Assembly: GCF_000149955.1 (NCBI RefSeq)
Contig: NW_017264853.1
Location: forward strand, 77,386-106,513
Source: Fusarium oxysporum f. sp. lycopersici 4287
Lineage: Eukaryota > Ascomycota > Sordariomycetes > Hypocreales > Nectriaceae
DNA: 29,128 bases
Reading direction: 5' to 3'
Positions 20,877-29,128 of this stretch are shown here, one piece after another. The stretch's first letter is position 1. The number at the start of each line of letters is the position of its first letter. The position numbers were made by a program, and so were the translations under genes. Under the pieces are notes generated by a model. The model was not told the origin of the DNA and did not search any database. It worked only from the letters and a program-made list of their open reading frames with translations.

Positions 20877-21797
20877 ATGACAGATATAAAGCCGCACTTT
20901 GGAAAAATCCCCGCAGTAAGAGTCTTGTTCAGGAACAAATTAGAGGCCGATTTTGAGGCTAACTATATACCTCAAGTGTGACTATTGTCGGAGCAAAAAG
21001 CTCAGGGTAAGTCACTATCCCAGTCTTCTGAAGCATAGCCGCTGACAGACGAAGTGCTCCAAGGAAAGACCAAGATGCATGAGTTGTACGCGTTCTGGGA
21101 GGCCGTGTCGTTATAGCGAGAGGACTCAGAGAACGCCTCTTACGCGAGAGTAATTGCTCCATCAAGGCTGTGCAAGACCTAGCTGACCCCTCCCTTCAGC
21201 TATCTGACCAGAGTTGAGAGACGCCTCGCAAACGTGGAGCGCCTATTTGGTCAGCTCCTCCCTGATGTTGACATCAATGAAGCCCTGGCATCGCAGGGAG
21301 TTGAAACTCCTGCAGACGCATCCCAGCCGAATGCATCCCTGTCGCCACCAACAAATCCTACATCGCCCCACAGTCCAGTTCAGGTCGGCGGTGCCATTTC
21401 AGATGCCGTGCCTGCAGAAAGCGATGGCTTCGATTGGCAGGAAGACGTTGATGAGCTGACGGATGGGATGGCGTCATTGTCCGTTGAGCCGAGAGGGGCA
21501 GGGTACTTGGGTACGTCTGTGAGCCCAGACATAAACACGCAGAACAATTGACTCTCACTAGGACCCACTGCTGGTGTATTTTTTCTCAGATCACTACTTC
21601 TCTGGACGGGTCATTCGAGGCCCTTCATCGGCGATAGCTCTGAGGTTCCACGACCCCATGCTGGGTTGGAGTCTTCTTCCCAGCTATCTAACTCGGTCAC
21701 GTCGAGACATGTCATCGAACAGTTGGTAAATGGCTATTTTGAGGTCTACCACCCGCAGCTATCCGGTTCGTGCATGAGCCCACCTTCCGAGCCCAGC

Positions 21798-22018
21798 NNN
21801 NNNNNNNNNNNNNNNNNNNNNNNNNNNNNNNNNNNNNNNNNNNNNNNNNNNNNNNNNNNNNNNNNNNNNNNNNNNNNNNNNNNNNNNNNNNNNNNNNNNN
21901 NNNNNNNNNNNNNNNNNNNNNNNNNNNNNNNNNNNNNNNNNNNNNNNNNNNNNNNNNNNNNNNNNNNNNNNNNNNNNNNNNNNNNNNNNNNNNNNNNNNN
22001 NNNNNNNNNNNNNNNNNN
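21798..22018. other. assembly gap (221 N) inside the second regulator
   Basis: Run of N within the regulatory domain. Scaffold gaps often sit at unassembled repeats, which fits the AT-rich sequence on its right side. Confidence 0.98.
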
Positions 22019-22421
22019 GGTTTATAAATCATTTTAGTGTAACCAACCACAAAATAAAAAAGGTGGAGGTCGGATGATATAAAAATATCCCAAGAAAAAA
22101 TACAAATAACGACAATCATTATGCAAAAAGGAAGGAAATTTGACTAATAAATGTCACTCGTCTTTTCATCTTATTTGTTCTAGCACCAACCGGGAGCTTT
22201 ACCGGTTTAGTTAAATTATTCTGCCTTTGCGTTTCGAGTGGGTAAATAAAATCATAAATATATATATTATTATATCTTTTAAATTATCATGGTTTTTCGG
22301 TTAAGAGTGCCCTGTCCGTTCGATCGGATTTAATTATTGGTGATTAAGGTTTGACTTAATAAAAACATATCGTGAACAACTTTTCTAATTGTGCATAAGG
22401 GCCTTCTAGGAGTTTAACTGA
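22019..22421. other. AT-rich non-coding stretch interrupting the regulator, probable insertion edge
   Basis: Composition changes abruptly here, with A/T runs, a TA-rich run near 22258-22276 and stops in all frames, between two coding blocks of one transcription factor. It does not encode the expected middle of the domain. Unlike the block at 1-1470 it keeps CA, TG and CG, so it is not RIP-like. It may be the end of a mobile element whose body lies in the gap; no terminal motif could be fixed. Confidence 0.55.
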
Positions 22422-23263
22422 ACTTGCCCCAGAAGAGGTAACAGGCCGACACTGTACTCAGGCATGAAGTACCAGAGCGAGCTACATGTCAAATCCAACT
22501 ACATCTCCAATCGTCTGCTCTCATCGTCATGTGTGGCACCGGAAGACGCGTTATTCATGGATGCAACATTGGACAAATGGTCCAGCACATTGCCGGAGTA
22601 CTTGAGACTGGAACACGATGTCCGCTCAGCTGAGCCTACATTCTATTTCAACAGGTCACGTCTCTGGTGGCGCTTCTGGAATCTCAAGATCATCATCTTC
22701 CGCCAGTTATTTCTCAAGCGGGCAATTGGGACAAGTAATTCTAACATAACAGCACCAGTCAGCGAGGCTGATGAAAGGTGCATGAACATTGCGGTGCGCG
22801 CTGCGAGTGCGACGATAGCATCGATCGATCAGCATACCCAGGAGAGACAGAGAACCAGGCTTGTGACTTGGTATTCAATGTGAGTCATTCCTCACAAGTC
22901 TGTAGGGATGAGGTTGACTTCTCTAGCTATTTTACATTCCACGCTTCCCTGGTCATCATCCTTGCTATCCTCAGTAACTCGGAATCACCAGACATGCCCA
23001 AGTGGCAGGAGGATGTCAACACGGTCCGTCGCATCTTCCGAGATGTATTTGTGGACAATGAGCTCGCGACTCGCTGCGCCAACATTATCGACGTCATGCT
23101 GCCAGACCCTCTCTTGAACCCGGGGGATTGGGCAAATGTCCAGCTGGATCCTATGCTAATGGACTTTTCGACGTGGCCAGCAGCATCTGCTGACGAGTTT
23201 GCCAGCGTTCTCGGCTGGCCAGACTGGCCCAACTTTCCGCAGTGAATGGACTTATTAGAATCA

Positions 23264-24077
23264 TCAGTTTATAATGCGCACATTGGGTTCGATGAGATGG
23301 GATCTAATGTATTCTCCGTTCGGTATATCGTTTTCGTCCACCCGCTTGATCGCTGTGTCTATTGTCGTCTCGATTCCGGCTCTTAGGTGTCGTGATGCTA
23401 AGCGCTCCCGTGCGATATCAACTGGCACATCCACAAACCACCTTTGGTACACATTAGCTTGGAGTACAATAGGGGGTGATCGCGAGACTTACTTATCATC
23501 TACCAATGTGGAAATGCGGCTCCAAGGCTCTTGATCCAAGAGTACGTAGTTGCCTTCGATGATAACAAGTTTGGCCCGTGAAGAAATCTCAATGGCATCG
23601 GGGATTGGGTCTTTTCTCGCATGGTCAAACCCCGGCGCTTTAATGATGGTTTGCGGCTCGTCATCTGTTGTCACAGGTGTCTTCTTGAGTAACACTACGA
23701 GATCTAATAAGGCGGCGGCATTGAATGTGAAAGGCGCGCCTCGCCTTCGAAAGGCTTGGTCAGGGTCGTGGAAGGAAGAGAGAGTCGTACGAGTATAATG
23801 GAATCCATCCTGGAGAGTTGGGTGTTAATGACGTAGTTGTTGCTTGGAGTTGGGGCCTCGAGGATATACTAACCATTGGAAGTACTGCGACATCGAGAAT
23901 GCCGTTTTTCTTCAGCTCCCTGATCAAGGCATCAGAGATGGTGGTTTTTCCCGATCCTGGTACGCCAGCCAACGCAATCAAGATTCGTTGTGTTGGACCT
24001 GAGAGCTTCTGCCGGGTCAGAAGACGCTCGACGCGATCATTGAGCTTGTTTGTTGTCTTGACCAAATCGCCATCCAT
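23264..24077 (-). CDS. P-loop small-molecule kinase (uridine kinase/FrcK/Yfh7-like), three exons
   Basis: Exons on the minus strand are 24077-23874, 23809-23493 and 23441-23264 (699 nt, 232 aa). Introns have donors GTTAGT and GTAAGT and join PM to DGFHYTR and DDK to WFVDVP. Motifs in order are the Walker A loop AGVPGSGKTT (about 37-46), PMDGFHYTR (67-75), RRRGAPFTFN, PGFDHARKDP, a Walker B-like LVIIEGNYVLLD, and the lid-like ARERLASRH. This is the phosphoribulokinase/uridine kinase-like family that includes bacterial FrcK and yeast Yfh7, which transfer ATP phosphate to a sugar, nucleoside or similar small molecule; the substrate is not known for most members. No targeting peptide is seen. The gene is divergent from an MFS sugar transporter across a 392-bp shared promoter, which suggests a sugar substrate (inference). 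Its stop lies only 18 bp from the stop of the convergent regulator. It looks intact. Confidence 0.92.
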
Positions 24078-24469
24078 ATTGAGATAATTGCTTAGTAGAG
24101 CTTGTTCGGAGAAAAATACAGGTTGTTCTGGGACTCTTTAACTTGATTTCTTCGGAGGAGACCGGTCCTTCTTGAATCATCAGACGGCAGCTACAATTCC
24201 TCACGGGATACAGTAGTCCGGACACTTAGCTCCTTAATTTCTGATTGGTTCGGACTGGAGTTGGCCGGACCCAGCGAGATGGGGTCCTACGTAGTGTCGA
24301 TCTCCAGTATTCTGTGGGGTTCAGTCCACACGGAGCAAAACTTGTCCACCTCGTGCTGATCCTATGCGAATATAAGAACCCCAGAAAACCTCCACAAATG
24401 TTTGTTTCCCCAGTTCCATCCCCAGATTCAATTTCGACCTAAACATCACTTTAATCATCGAGTTTCAAT
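24078..24469. promoter_or_regulatory. shared divergent promoter of kinase and sugar transporter with CreA-type sites
   Basis: The 392-bp region between two start codons. On the transporter side it holds four matches to the CreA/Mig1 hexamer SYGGRG: GTGGGG at 24314-24319, and CCCCAG (CTGGGG on the other strand) at 24379-24384, 24408-24413 and 24420-24425. About 0.4 would be expected by chance in 110 bp. A CCAAT box in reverse (ATTGG) lies near 24243 and a TATAAG at 24371. This predicts repression by glucose; binding has not been shown. Confidence 0.6.
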
Positions 24470-26299
24470 ATGGCTGGTGAACGAACCACCAATGAGCAGC
24501 AGATCGACGCAGTACCCAAGAAGGGTGTCTGGCGACAGCTGCGCGAGAACCCTTATATTTTTGGACTCTCTATGGTAAGCAGCTTCTTGTCGTAGCTTTA
24601 TCGGAACTGACACTCTGTATTAGTTTGCCAGTCTTGGTGGCTTCCTTTTTGGTTACGATCAAGGTGTTGTGTCGGGCGTATTGACCATGGAGTCGTTCGC
24701 CGCTGACTTTCCACGAATCTACCTTGACAGCAGTTTCAAGGGTTGGTTCGTCTCAACACTGCTTCTGTGCGCGTGGTTTGGATCTCTTATCAACGGCCCC
24801 ATTGCCGACTACATTGGTAGAAAGGGCTCTATTCTCCTGGCTGTTGTCGTCTTTACCATCGGCTCTGCTTTCCAGGCTGGCGCCGACTCGATCCCTATGC
24901 TTTTCGCTGGTGAGTAGCAGCAGACTTTTCCCCTCTGTCACTCCTCCTAACACGAGACTCAGGACGTGCTGTGGCTGGCCTTGCAGTTGGCATGTTGACC
25001 ATGATTGTGCCCATGTATATGTCCGAGGTGTCAAGCCCCGGCATCCGGGGTACTCTTGTTGTTCTGCAGCAACTTAGCATCACACTCGGCATCCTCGTGA
25101 GCTACTGGCTAGAGTACGGAACCCAGTATATCGGTGGCCATCGATGCGCACCCGATATCCCGTACTCAGGTGGTACTTCCGACAAACGCACTTTCGATCC
25201 TCGATACGATGTCGGCCCCAACGGATGCACGGGACAGTCCGAGGCTGCTTGGCGAGTTCCCTTTGCCCTCCAGATTTTCCCTGCGCTTGTTCTGGGCATT
25301 GGAATGATCTTTTTTCCCGAGTCCCCGCGCTTTTACCTCATGCGCCACAAGGAAGACCAGGCCCTTGCTGCCCTGGCTCAACTCCGTCAGGTTCATGTTG
25401 ACTCAGAATCCATCAGAGCTGAGTATCTAGCCATCAAGACCGAGGTGCTGTTTGACGAGTCCGTGTCAGCGGAGAAGTTTCCCGGGAAGAAGGGCCTTTC
25501 CCTCTTTGCTGCTCAGCATGTTGCTCTCGTATCTACATGGCCCGCCTTCAAGCGCCTCGCCATTGGCTGCTGCATCATGTTCTTCCAGCAGTTCATGGGC
25601 TGCAATGCCATCATCTACTACGCTCCAACCATGTTTGCGCAGCTGGGACTCTCCGGAAATACCTCTGGTCTTTTGGCGACCGGTGTATACGGCATCGTCA
25701 ACACGCTTTCAACGCTACCCGCCCTGTTCTTAATTGATAAGCTGGGTCGTCGTCCGTTGCTCATGTGTGGTGCAGCTGGAACCTTCGTCTCTCTCGTTAT
25801 TGTCGGTGGCATCATCGGAGGATATGGCTCAGCTCTTACCGACAATAAATCAGCGGGCTGGGTCGGTATCGTCTTTATCTACATCTACGACGTCAACTTC
25901 TCGTTTTCCTTCGCGCCTATCGGTTGGGTTCTGCCCTCTGAAATCTTCAACCTTGGCAACCGATCCAAGGCCATGGCTATCACCACTAGTGCTACTTGGA
26001 TGTGCAACTTCATTATCGGCCTTGTGACGCCTGACATGCTGGCCACCATTGGCTGGGGTACCTACATTTTCTTTGCCGCATTTTGCCTTCTTGCCTTCCT
26101 CTTTACCTACTTCTTCGTGCCTGAGACTCGTGGAAAGAGTCTGGAGGATATGGATCTTGTGTTTGGCGATACTGCATCTCATGAGGAGAAGGCAAGGTTG
26201 ATGGAGATTGCATCTTCTATGGGCCTCACAGAAGCCGTTCCTGGGCACAAGGTTGGTCTCGCTAAGGAAGACTATACTTCTGCAGAGCATTTTGCTTAA
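24470..26299 (+). CDS. MFS sugar transporter (SP family), three exons
   Basis: Exons are 24470-24574, 24624-24909 and 24963-26299 (1,728 nt, 575 aa), with donors GTAAGC and GTGAGT and frame kept. It is a 12-TM plasma-membrane monosaccharide carrier, probably a proton symporter. Sugar-porter motifs in order are FLFGYDQGVVSGVLTM in helix 1, ADYIGRKGS after helix 2, AGRAVAGLAVGM, PMYMSEVSSPGIRG, QQLSITLGI, FFPESPRFYL at the central loop, FFQQFMGCNAIIYYAP in helix 7, LIDKLGRRPLL, and FVPETRGKSLEDMD after helix 12. Between helices 5 and 6 regions a Cys-containing extracellular-type loop of about 40 residues (HRCAPDIPY to GPNGCTGQ) is longer than in many hexose carriers. Which sugar is moved cannot be decided from sequence; related fungal carriers take xylose, glucose or other monosaccharides. 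It is divergent from the kinase gene. No damage is seen. Confidence 0.95.
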
Positions 26300-26441
26300 G
26301 TCGGTTATTACTGGACTTGCGCGGTTCTGCTATAGCTTCCCAAGGGATGAACTAGTATGCTAGGCTGACAGTATACAGCTTTACTTCAATATCTGATAAG
26401 AAGAAATGAAATAGCCATTCAGTATCCAAGCAAATAACTTT

Positions 26442-28404
26442 CTAAAACTTGATATCTATCGCCCTCCAAGAGTTACTGCCACAGTGAACGTCTCCTTGCA
26501 ACTTGAAATGAGAGAACCAATCATCCTGATAAGTAACATTGAACCCAGCGTTGGCATATACCTCAGATACAGCATTCGCAAAGATGTCCTGCTTGTTGAT
26601 TACAGGACCCCAAGGCTTGGGTGCAAGGACCTTTTGGTCGGGCAGAACCAGGCCATTGACGGTACCCGGCCAGAGAGCTAGAACTTGGGTAGCTGTATCA
26701 ACCGCGCGTCGTTGCAATGAGTTCTTTGGAGTGCCTGCCTCCACGATCGATTTGGCCTTGTAACCAGGTCCCATAGCGCCTTTCAAAGTGATACCGGTCT
26801 TACTTGAGGTCTTTTGAGGCATTTTGGAGGTATCTTCCTCTGCATTTGAGTCTGATGGCTTCTGTCCGGGACATAACCAGCTGTCCGAATCAGCATAATA
26901 GAAAGGCATAGGAACTCGGAAGATATCCTTGTCAGTGATTCCAGTCTCTCGTTTGAGAATGTTGAGATTGGCTTCAATGCGCTGAGCCGAGTTCTTCTGG
27001 ATGGCTTCAAAGTTCTTAAACTTGAGAGCCTCTTGGATAGTCTGCCTGGGAAGGCACAGTTCTTGCTTCTTCTCTCCCACTTGAAGTGAACGGGAAACAG
27101 CCTTGACACTTCCATGACCGGCCTTGGACGCCTTCTTCAGTAGATCAAGGCCCTTGAGCGGATCTGCAACCATGATGATCCATCCACGTTCATTGTAGGC
27201 AGGCAAGAACTGGAGGAACTCGTCCACATGACCAACGTACAACCAGCTTGTATCGAGGATCAGAGGGTCTTGAACCTCTTGGGCCTTGAGAAACTCGACC
27301 ATGAGAGGGGCTCTTCCATCCCAAGCACCCATGATCGTTCTGCCTAGAGGAAAAGACTTTCCATTGTGCTTGTAGGGAGGTATAGTCTCCAGGTTTCCAG
27401 TGGAGTCAATGGTATCACCATCACCTGGGTGTTGAACTGCGCCAACCTCGTCGTTTCGGAGCTCATGGAACGCGTCGCGGCCAGATCTACGCGAGCTCTG
27501 CACCGATCGGATCATGATGCGAATAGTAATGGGGCCATTCGGGCCAGGCATGCTGGAGTAACCGGGCTCGAAAAAGTCCTGAGTCCAGATATCTTGGTTG
27601 TCGAAGAGGAAGATCGGGTCCTTGATACCAGCATTTGCGACGTTGCGCTTGATATCATCGACGTATTGCTGCTGAACAGGGTTGAAACTAGGGTCGTTCA
27701 CACCTGTTGAAAAGACACGTTGAGCCACCTGCCCATGGTGATGGGTCAATACTGGGGCAACCCGGACAGCAACAGTGTCGGTTGCTTTTGTCTTGCCATC
27801 GGTGACTGTGAACTGTATCTTTGCGTTGCCATCCCAGCCCTTGGGGCGACGGACATCGCGGGCATCGATACCCAATTCGAGGCCCGATGAAATCTCCTTA
27901 GTCGTGAACACATAATCGCCTGATACGTAGATCCACTTGTTACCCTTCTTTGTGAAGACCCGGACTTTTGCTGCGGCTGCTCTATCGGTGACCCGGATGG
28001 ATCCCTTGGCAGATGGACTCAATCCGGATATGGGAAGCGTTTTGAGTGGCGCAAGATATTTTGGGTTACGTTGGATGTCATCTGTCGCATCGTTGCACAG
28101 GTCCAAATAAGTCTCATTGCTCGGGATGATGTCGACGCTGGGTCCCCATTTCTTAGCACAACGACGGCCAGTATCGCCGATGTTCGGTAAAATTAAAGCG
28201 CCTCGATTAGCGGCCCATGAAGATTTGCCATCGATGTCTCTCTTGTCGATTTTTCCATCGCGGTTGGTATCTGCGAGGATGGTCACTTGGAGAGCATTGC
28301 AAGTCTTGAATAGCGCTACAGCAATTGTCAGCAGGATAAGCTCAATCGATTACTGCCTGTGTACCTAGCGTCAAGACAGCCGCCTTGGTAGTTGGAAACT
28401 TCAT
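26442..28404 (-). CDS. secreted protein-arginine deiminase (PAD family), two exons
   Basis: Exons on the minus strand are 28404-28365 and 28315-26442 (1,914 nt, 637 aa); the 49-nt intron ends TGTAG. PADs convert arginine in proteins to citrulline, usually with calcium. Exon 1 supplies a signal peptide (MKFPTTKAAVLTLALFKTCN, cut probably near Ala21-Leu22), so the enzyme should be secreted. Directly after it comes a calcium-loop-like segment, DTNRDGKIDKRD (about 29-40), then ALILPNIGDTGRRC. The catalytic part keeps the four residues known from human PAD4 (Asp350, His471, Asp473, Cys645). These are Asp260 in IWTQDFFEPGY, His376 and Asp378 in YVGHVDEFLQF, and Cys625 in GDVHCGSNSWR close to the C terminus. 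The start is the ATG that gives the signal peptide; without exon 1 the open frame lacks one. The gene is convergent with the sugar transporter, 142 bp apart. No damage is visible. Confidence 0.94.
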
Positions 28405-29128
28405 TGTGACTTAGGAAACCCCAAGATATTGGGCTGAAGGACCCAAGAGAGAATTGACTGTTTTATGTTTCTCAACACGTATTGTATTTATTTATAGCAG
28501 TTGATAGAACATCCTTGCATTAAACGCTAATCTCGGTAACATGACTAAAATCCAGTTAGCGCGCTCGTATAAATCCTACACGGGTTTCTAGACCAGTCGA
28601 TTACCTGTAGTGGAGCAATGTCCCTTGCATTCCCGAGGATCCAAATATGGCGACTCCTTTTCAGGGCTATTAGTGGTCATAGCGTTTGCACCACCTGATG
28701 ATTTTGTCGTATTCTCAATCTGATAACAGGCTCGGTTCTGGACCTCTCGAGGATGGGTTCACGAGGTAAGGCGCACGATTCAAGCATTAGCTGTTAGCCA
28801 TGTCCTAAAAGCTGAGAATTACTAACGTAAAGTCATCCTAATCGAGTACAAATTTTGCTTAAAGAATTTCATCACTTAGGATAAAGATCCTAAGATGTCA
28901 TCCTGACTGATGGCGGGGTTAGTTACCAAATCACCGTGGTTCAACTATGAGACCAGGCAGTGCAGTAAGACAGAAAGTCACAATAAAGAGGATCCCTCTC
29001 AGTGACACATCTTTGATCGTTAAGACTTCTCGGTAAAGCCATATACGCCATTGATCATGGCTAGAGCTTCTCATCTCGCTAGATAGATAAAGCAATATAT
29101 CTCAAGATCACGAGGAGACGGTAGAGCT
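28405..29128. other. region upstream of the PAD gene, no gene seen
   Basis: Seven hundred bases to the window end with stops in all frames and no exon-like run. The part nearest 28404 should carry the PAD promoter; a TATTTATTTATAG segment lies near 28485-28497. No repeat or RNA gene was recognised. Confidence 0.5.

Larger units (their letters stand above)
20877..23245 (+). pseudogene. Zn2Cys6 transcription factor, disrupted (frameshift, gap and AT-rich insert)
   Basis: Exons traced are 20877-20915, 20977-21006, 21055-21149, 21200-21510, 21562-21797 (gap edge), about 22422-22879 and 22927-23245. Two introns flank a 30-nt exon inside the Zn cluster; joined, it reads IPACDYCRSKKLRCSKERP and then CMSC and CRYS, a canonical C-x2-C-x6-C-x5-C-x2-C-x6-C. 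The dimerisation-like segment YLTRVERRLANVERLFGQLL follows, then GYLGPTAGVFFLRSLLLW. The regulatory domain begins in YFEVYHPQ. There the frame breaks: the next block, FVHEPTFRAQ, is in another frame, as if two single bases were inserted about eight bases apart near 21763-21772. A 221-N gap follows, then about 400 bp of AT-rich non-coding sequence. Coding resumes at PTLYSGMKYQSELH and runs to WPDWPNFPQ and TGA 23243. The break sits close to a contig edge, so sequencing error is possible, but the AT-rich stretch argues for real disruption. Confidence 0.8.

Noticed and set aside
22406..22409. CTAG near a short palindrome as a Helitron 3' end
   Set aside because: The palindrome is very short and the next base is G rather than the expected T, so support is inadequate.
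22464..22883. 139-codon frame starting with ATG as an independent gene
   Set aside because: It is an internal exon of the second regulator; family residues extend upstream of that ATG and continue after a 47-nt intron.
27366..27710. 114-codon plus-strand frame
   Set aside because: Shadow of the PAD gene on the other strand, with no motif of its own.
1..29128. tRNA genes, telomere repeats, CRISPR arrays
   Set aside because: No tRNA B-box with partner, no tandem TTAGGG and no regularly spaced repeats were found by eye; CRISPR is not expected in a fungus.

Overview
The window reads as nuclear DNA of a filamentous ascomycete, most likely a Fusarium-like Sordariomycete. Genes carry short GT-AG introns (about 47-87 nt) with CTRAC-type branch sites. 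The families present (Zn2Cys6 regulators, Pth11-like rhodopsin-domain 7TM proteins, ACT-family permease, MFS sugar transporter) are typical of such fungi, and the left end looks like a repeat destroyed by repeat-induced point mutation (RIP). No search was run; all family names come from motifs read by eye, and splice sites were placed by consensus plus frame continuity.

Layout. 1-1470: AT-rich RIP-like block. 2024-3154 (-): three-exon 7TM membrane protein. 3155-9003: gene-poor, holding only a broken pogo/Fot-like DDE transposase relic (about 5830-7162). 9004-10387 (+): five-exon rhodopsin-domain 7TM protein. 10707-10847: imperfect 38-bp inverted repeat. 11287-13318 (+): amino acid/GABA-type permease with a 20-nt microexon and an assembly gap. 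13634-15765 (+): decayed Zn2Cys6 regulator pseudogene. 16362-17732 (+): intronless class III aminotransferase closely matching 2,2-dialkylglycine decarboxylase (DGD). 17866-19840 (-): intact Zn2Cys6 regulator, convergent with it. 20877-23245 (+): a second Zn2Cys6 regulator with a fine Zn cluster but a frameshift, an assembly gap and an AT-rich foreign-looking stretch in its middle. 23264-24077 (-): FrcK/Yfh7-like P-loop small-molecule kinase. 24470-26299 (+): MFS sugar transporter, divergent from the kinase. 26442-28404 (-): secreted protein-arginine deiminase (PAD). 28405-29128: no gene seen.

How the parts may work together (inference). The kinase and sugar transporter share a 392-bp promoter with four CreA-type hexamers, suggesting a glucose-repressed uptake-and-phosphorylation pair, like the frc fructose locus of rhizobia. 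The DGD-like enzyme next to its own regulator suggests local control of catabolism of an alpha,alpha-dialkyl amino acid such as 2-aminoisobutyrate, a building block of peptaibols. The two broken regulators, the transposon relic and the RIP block mark the region as accessory and in decay, yet the enzyme genes are intact.
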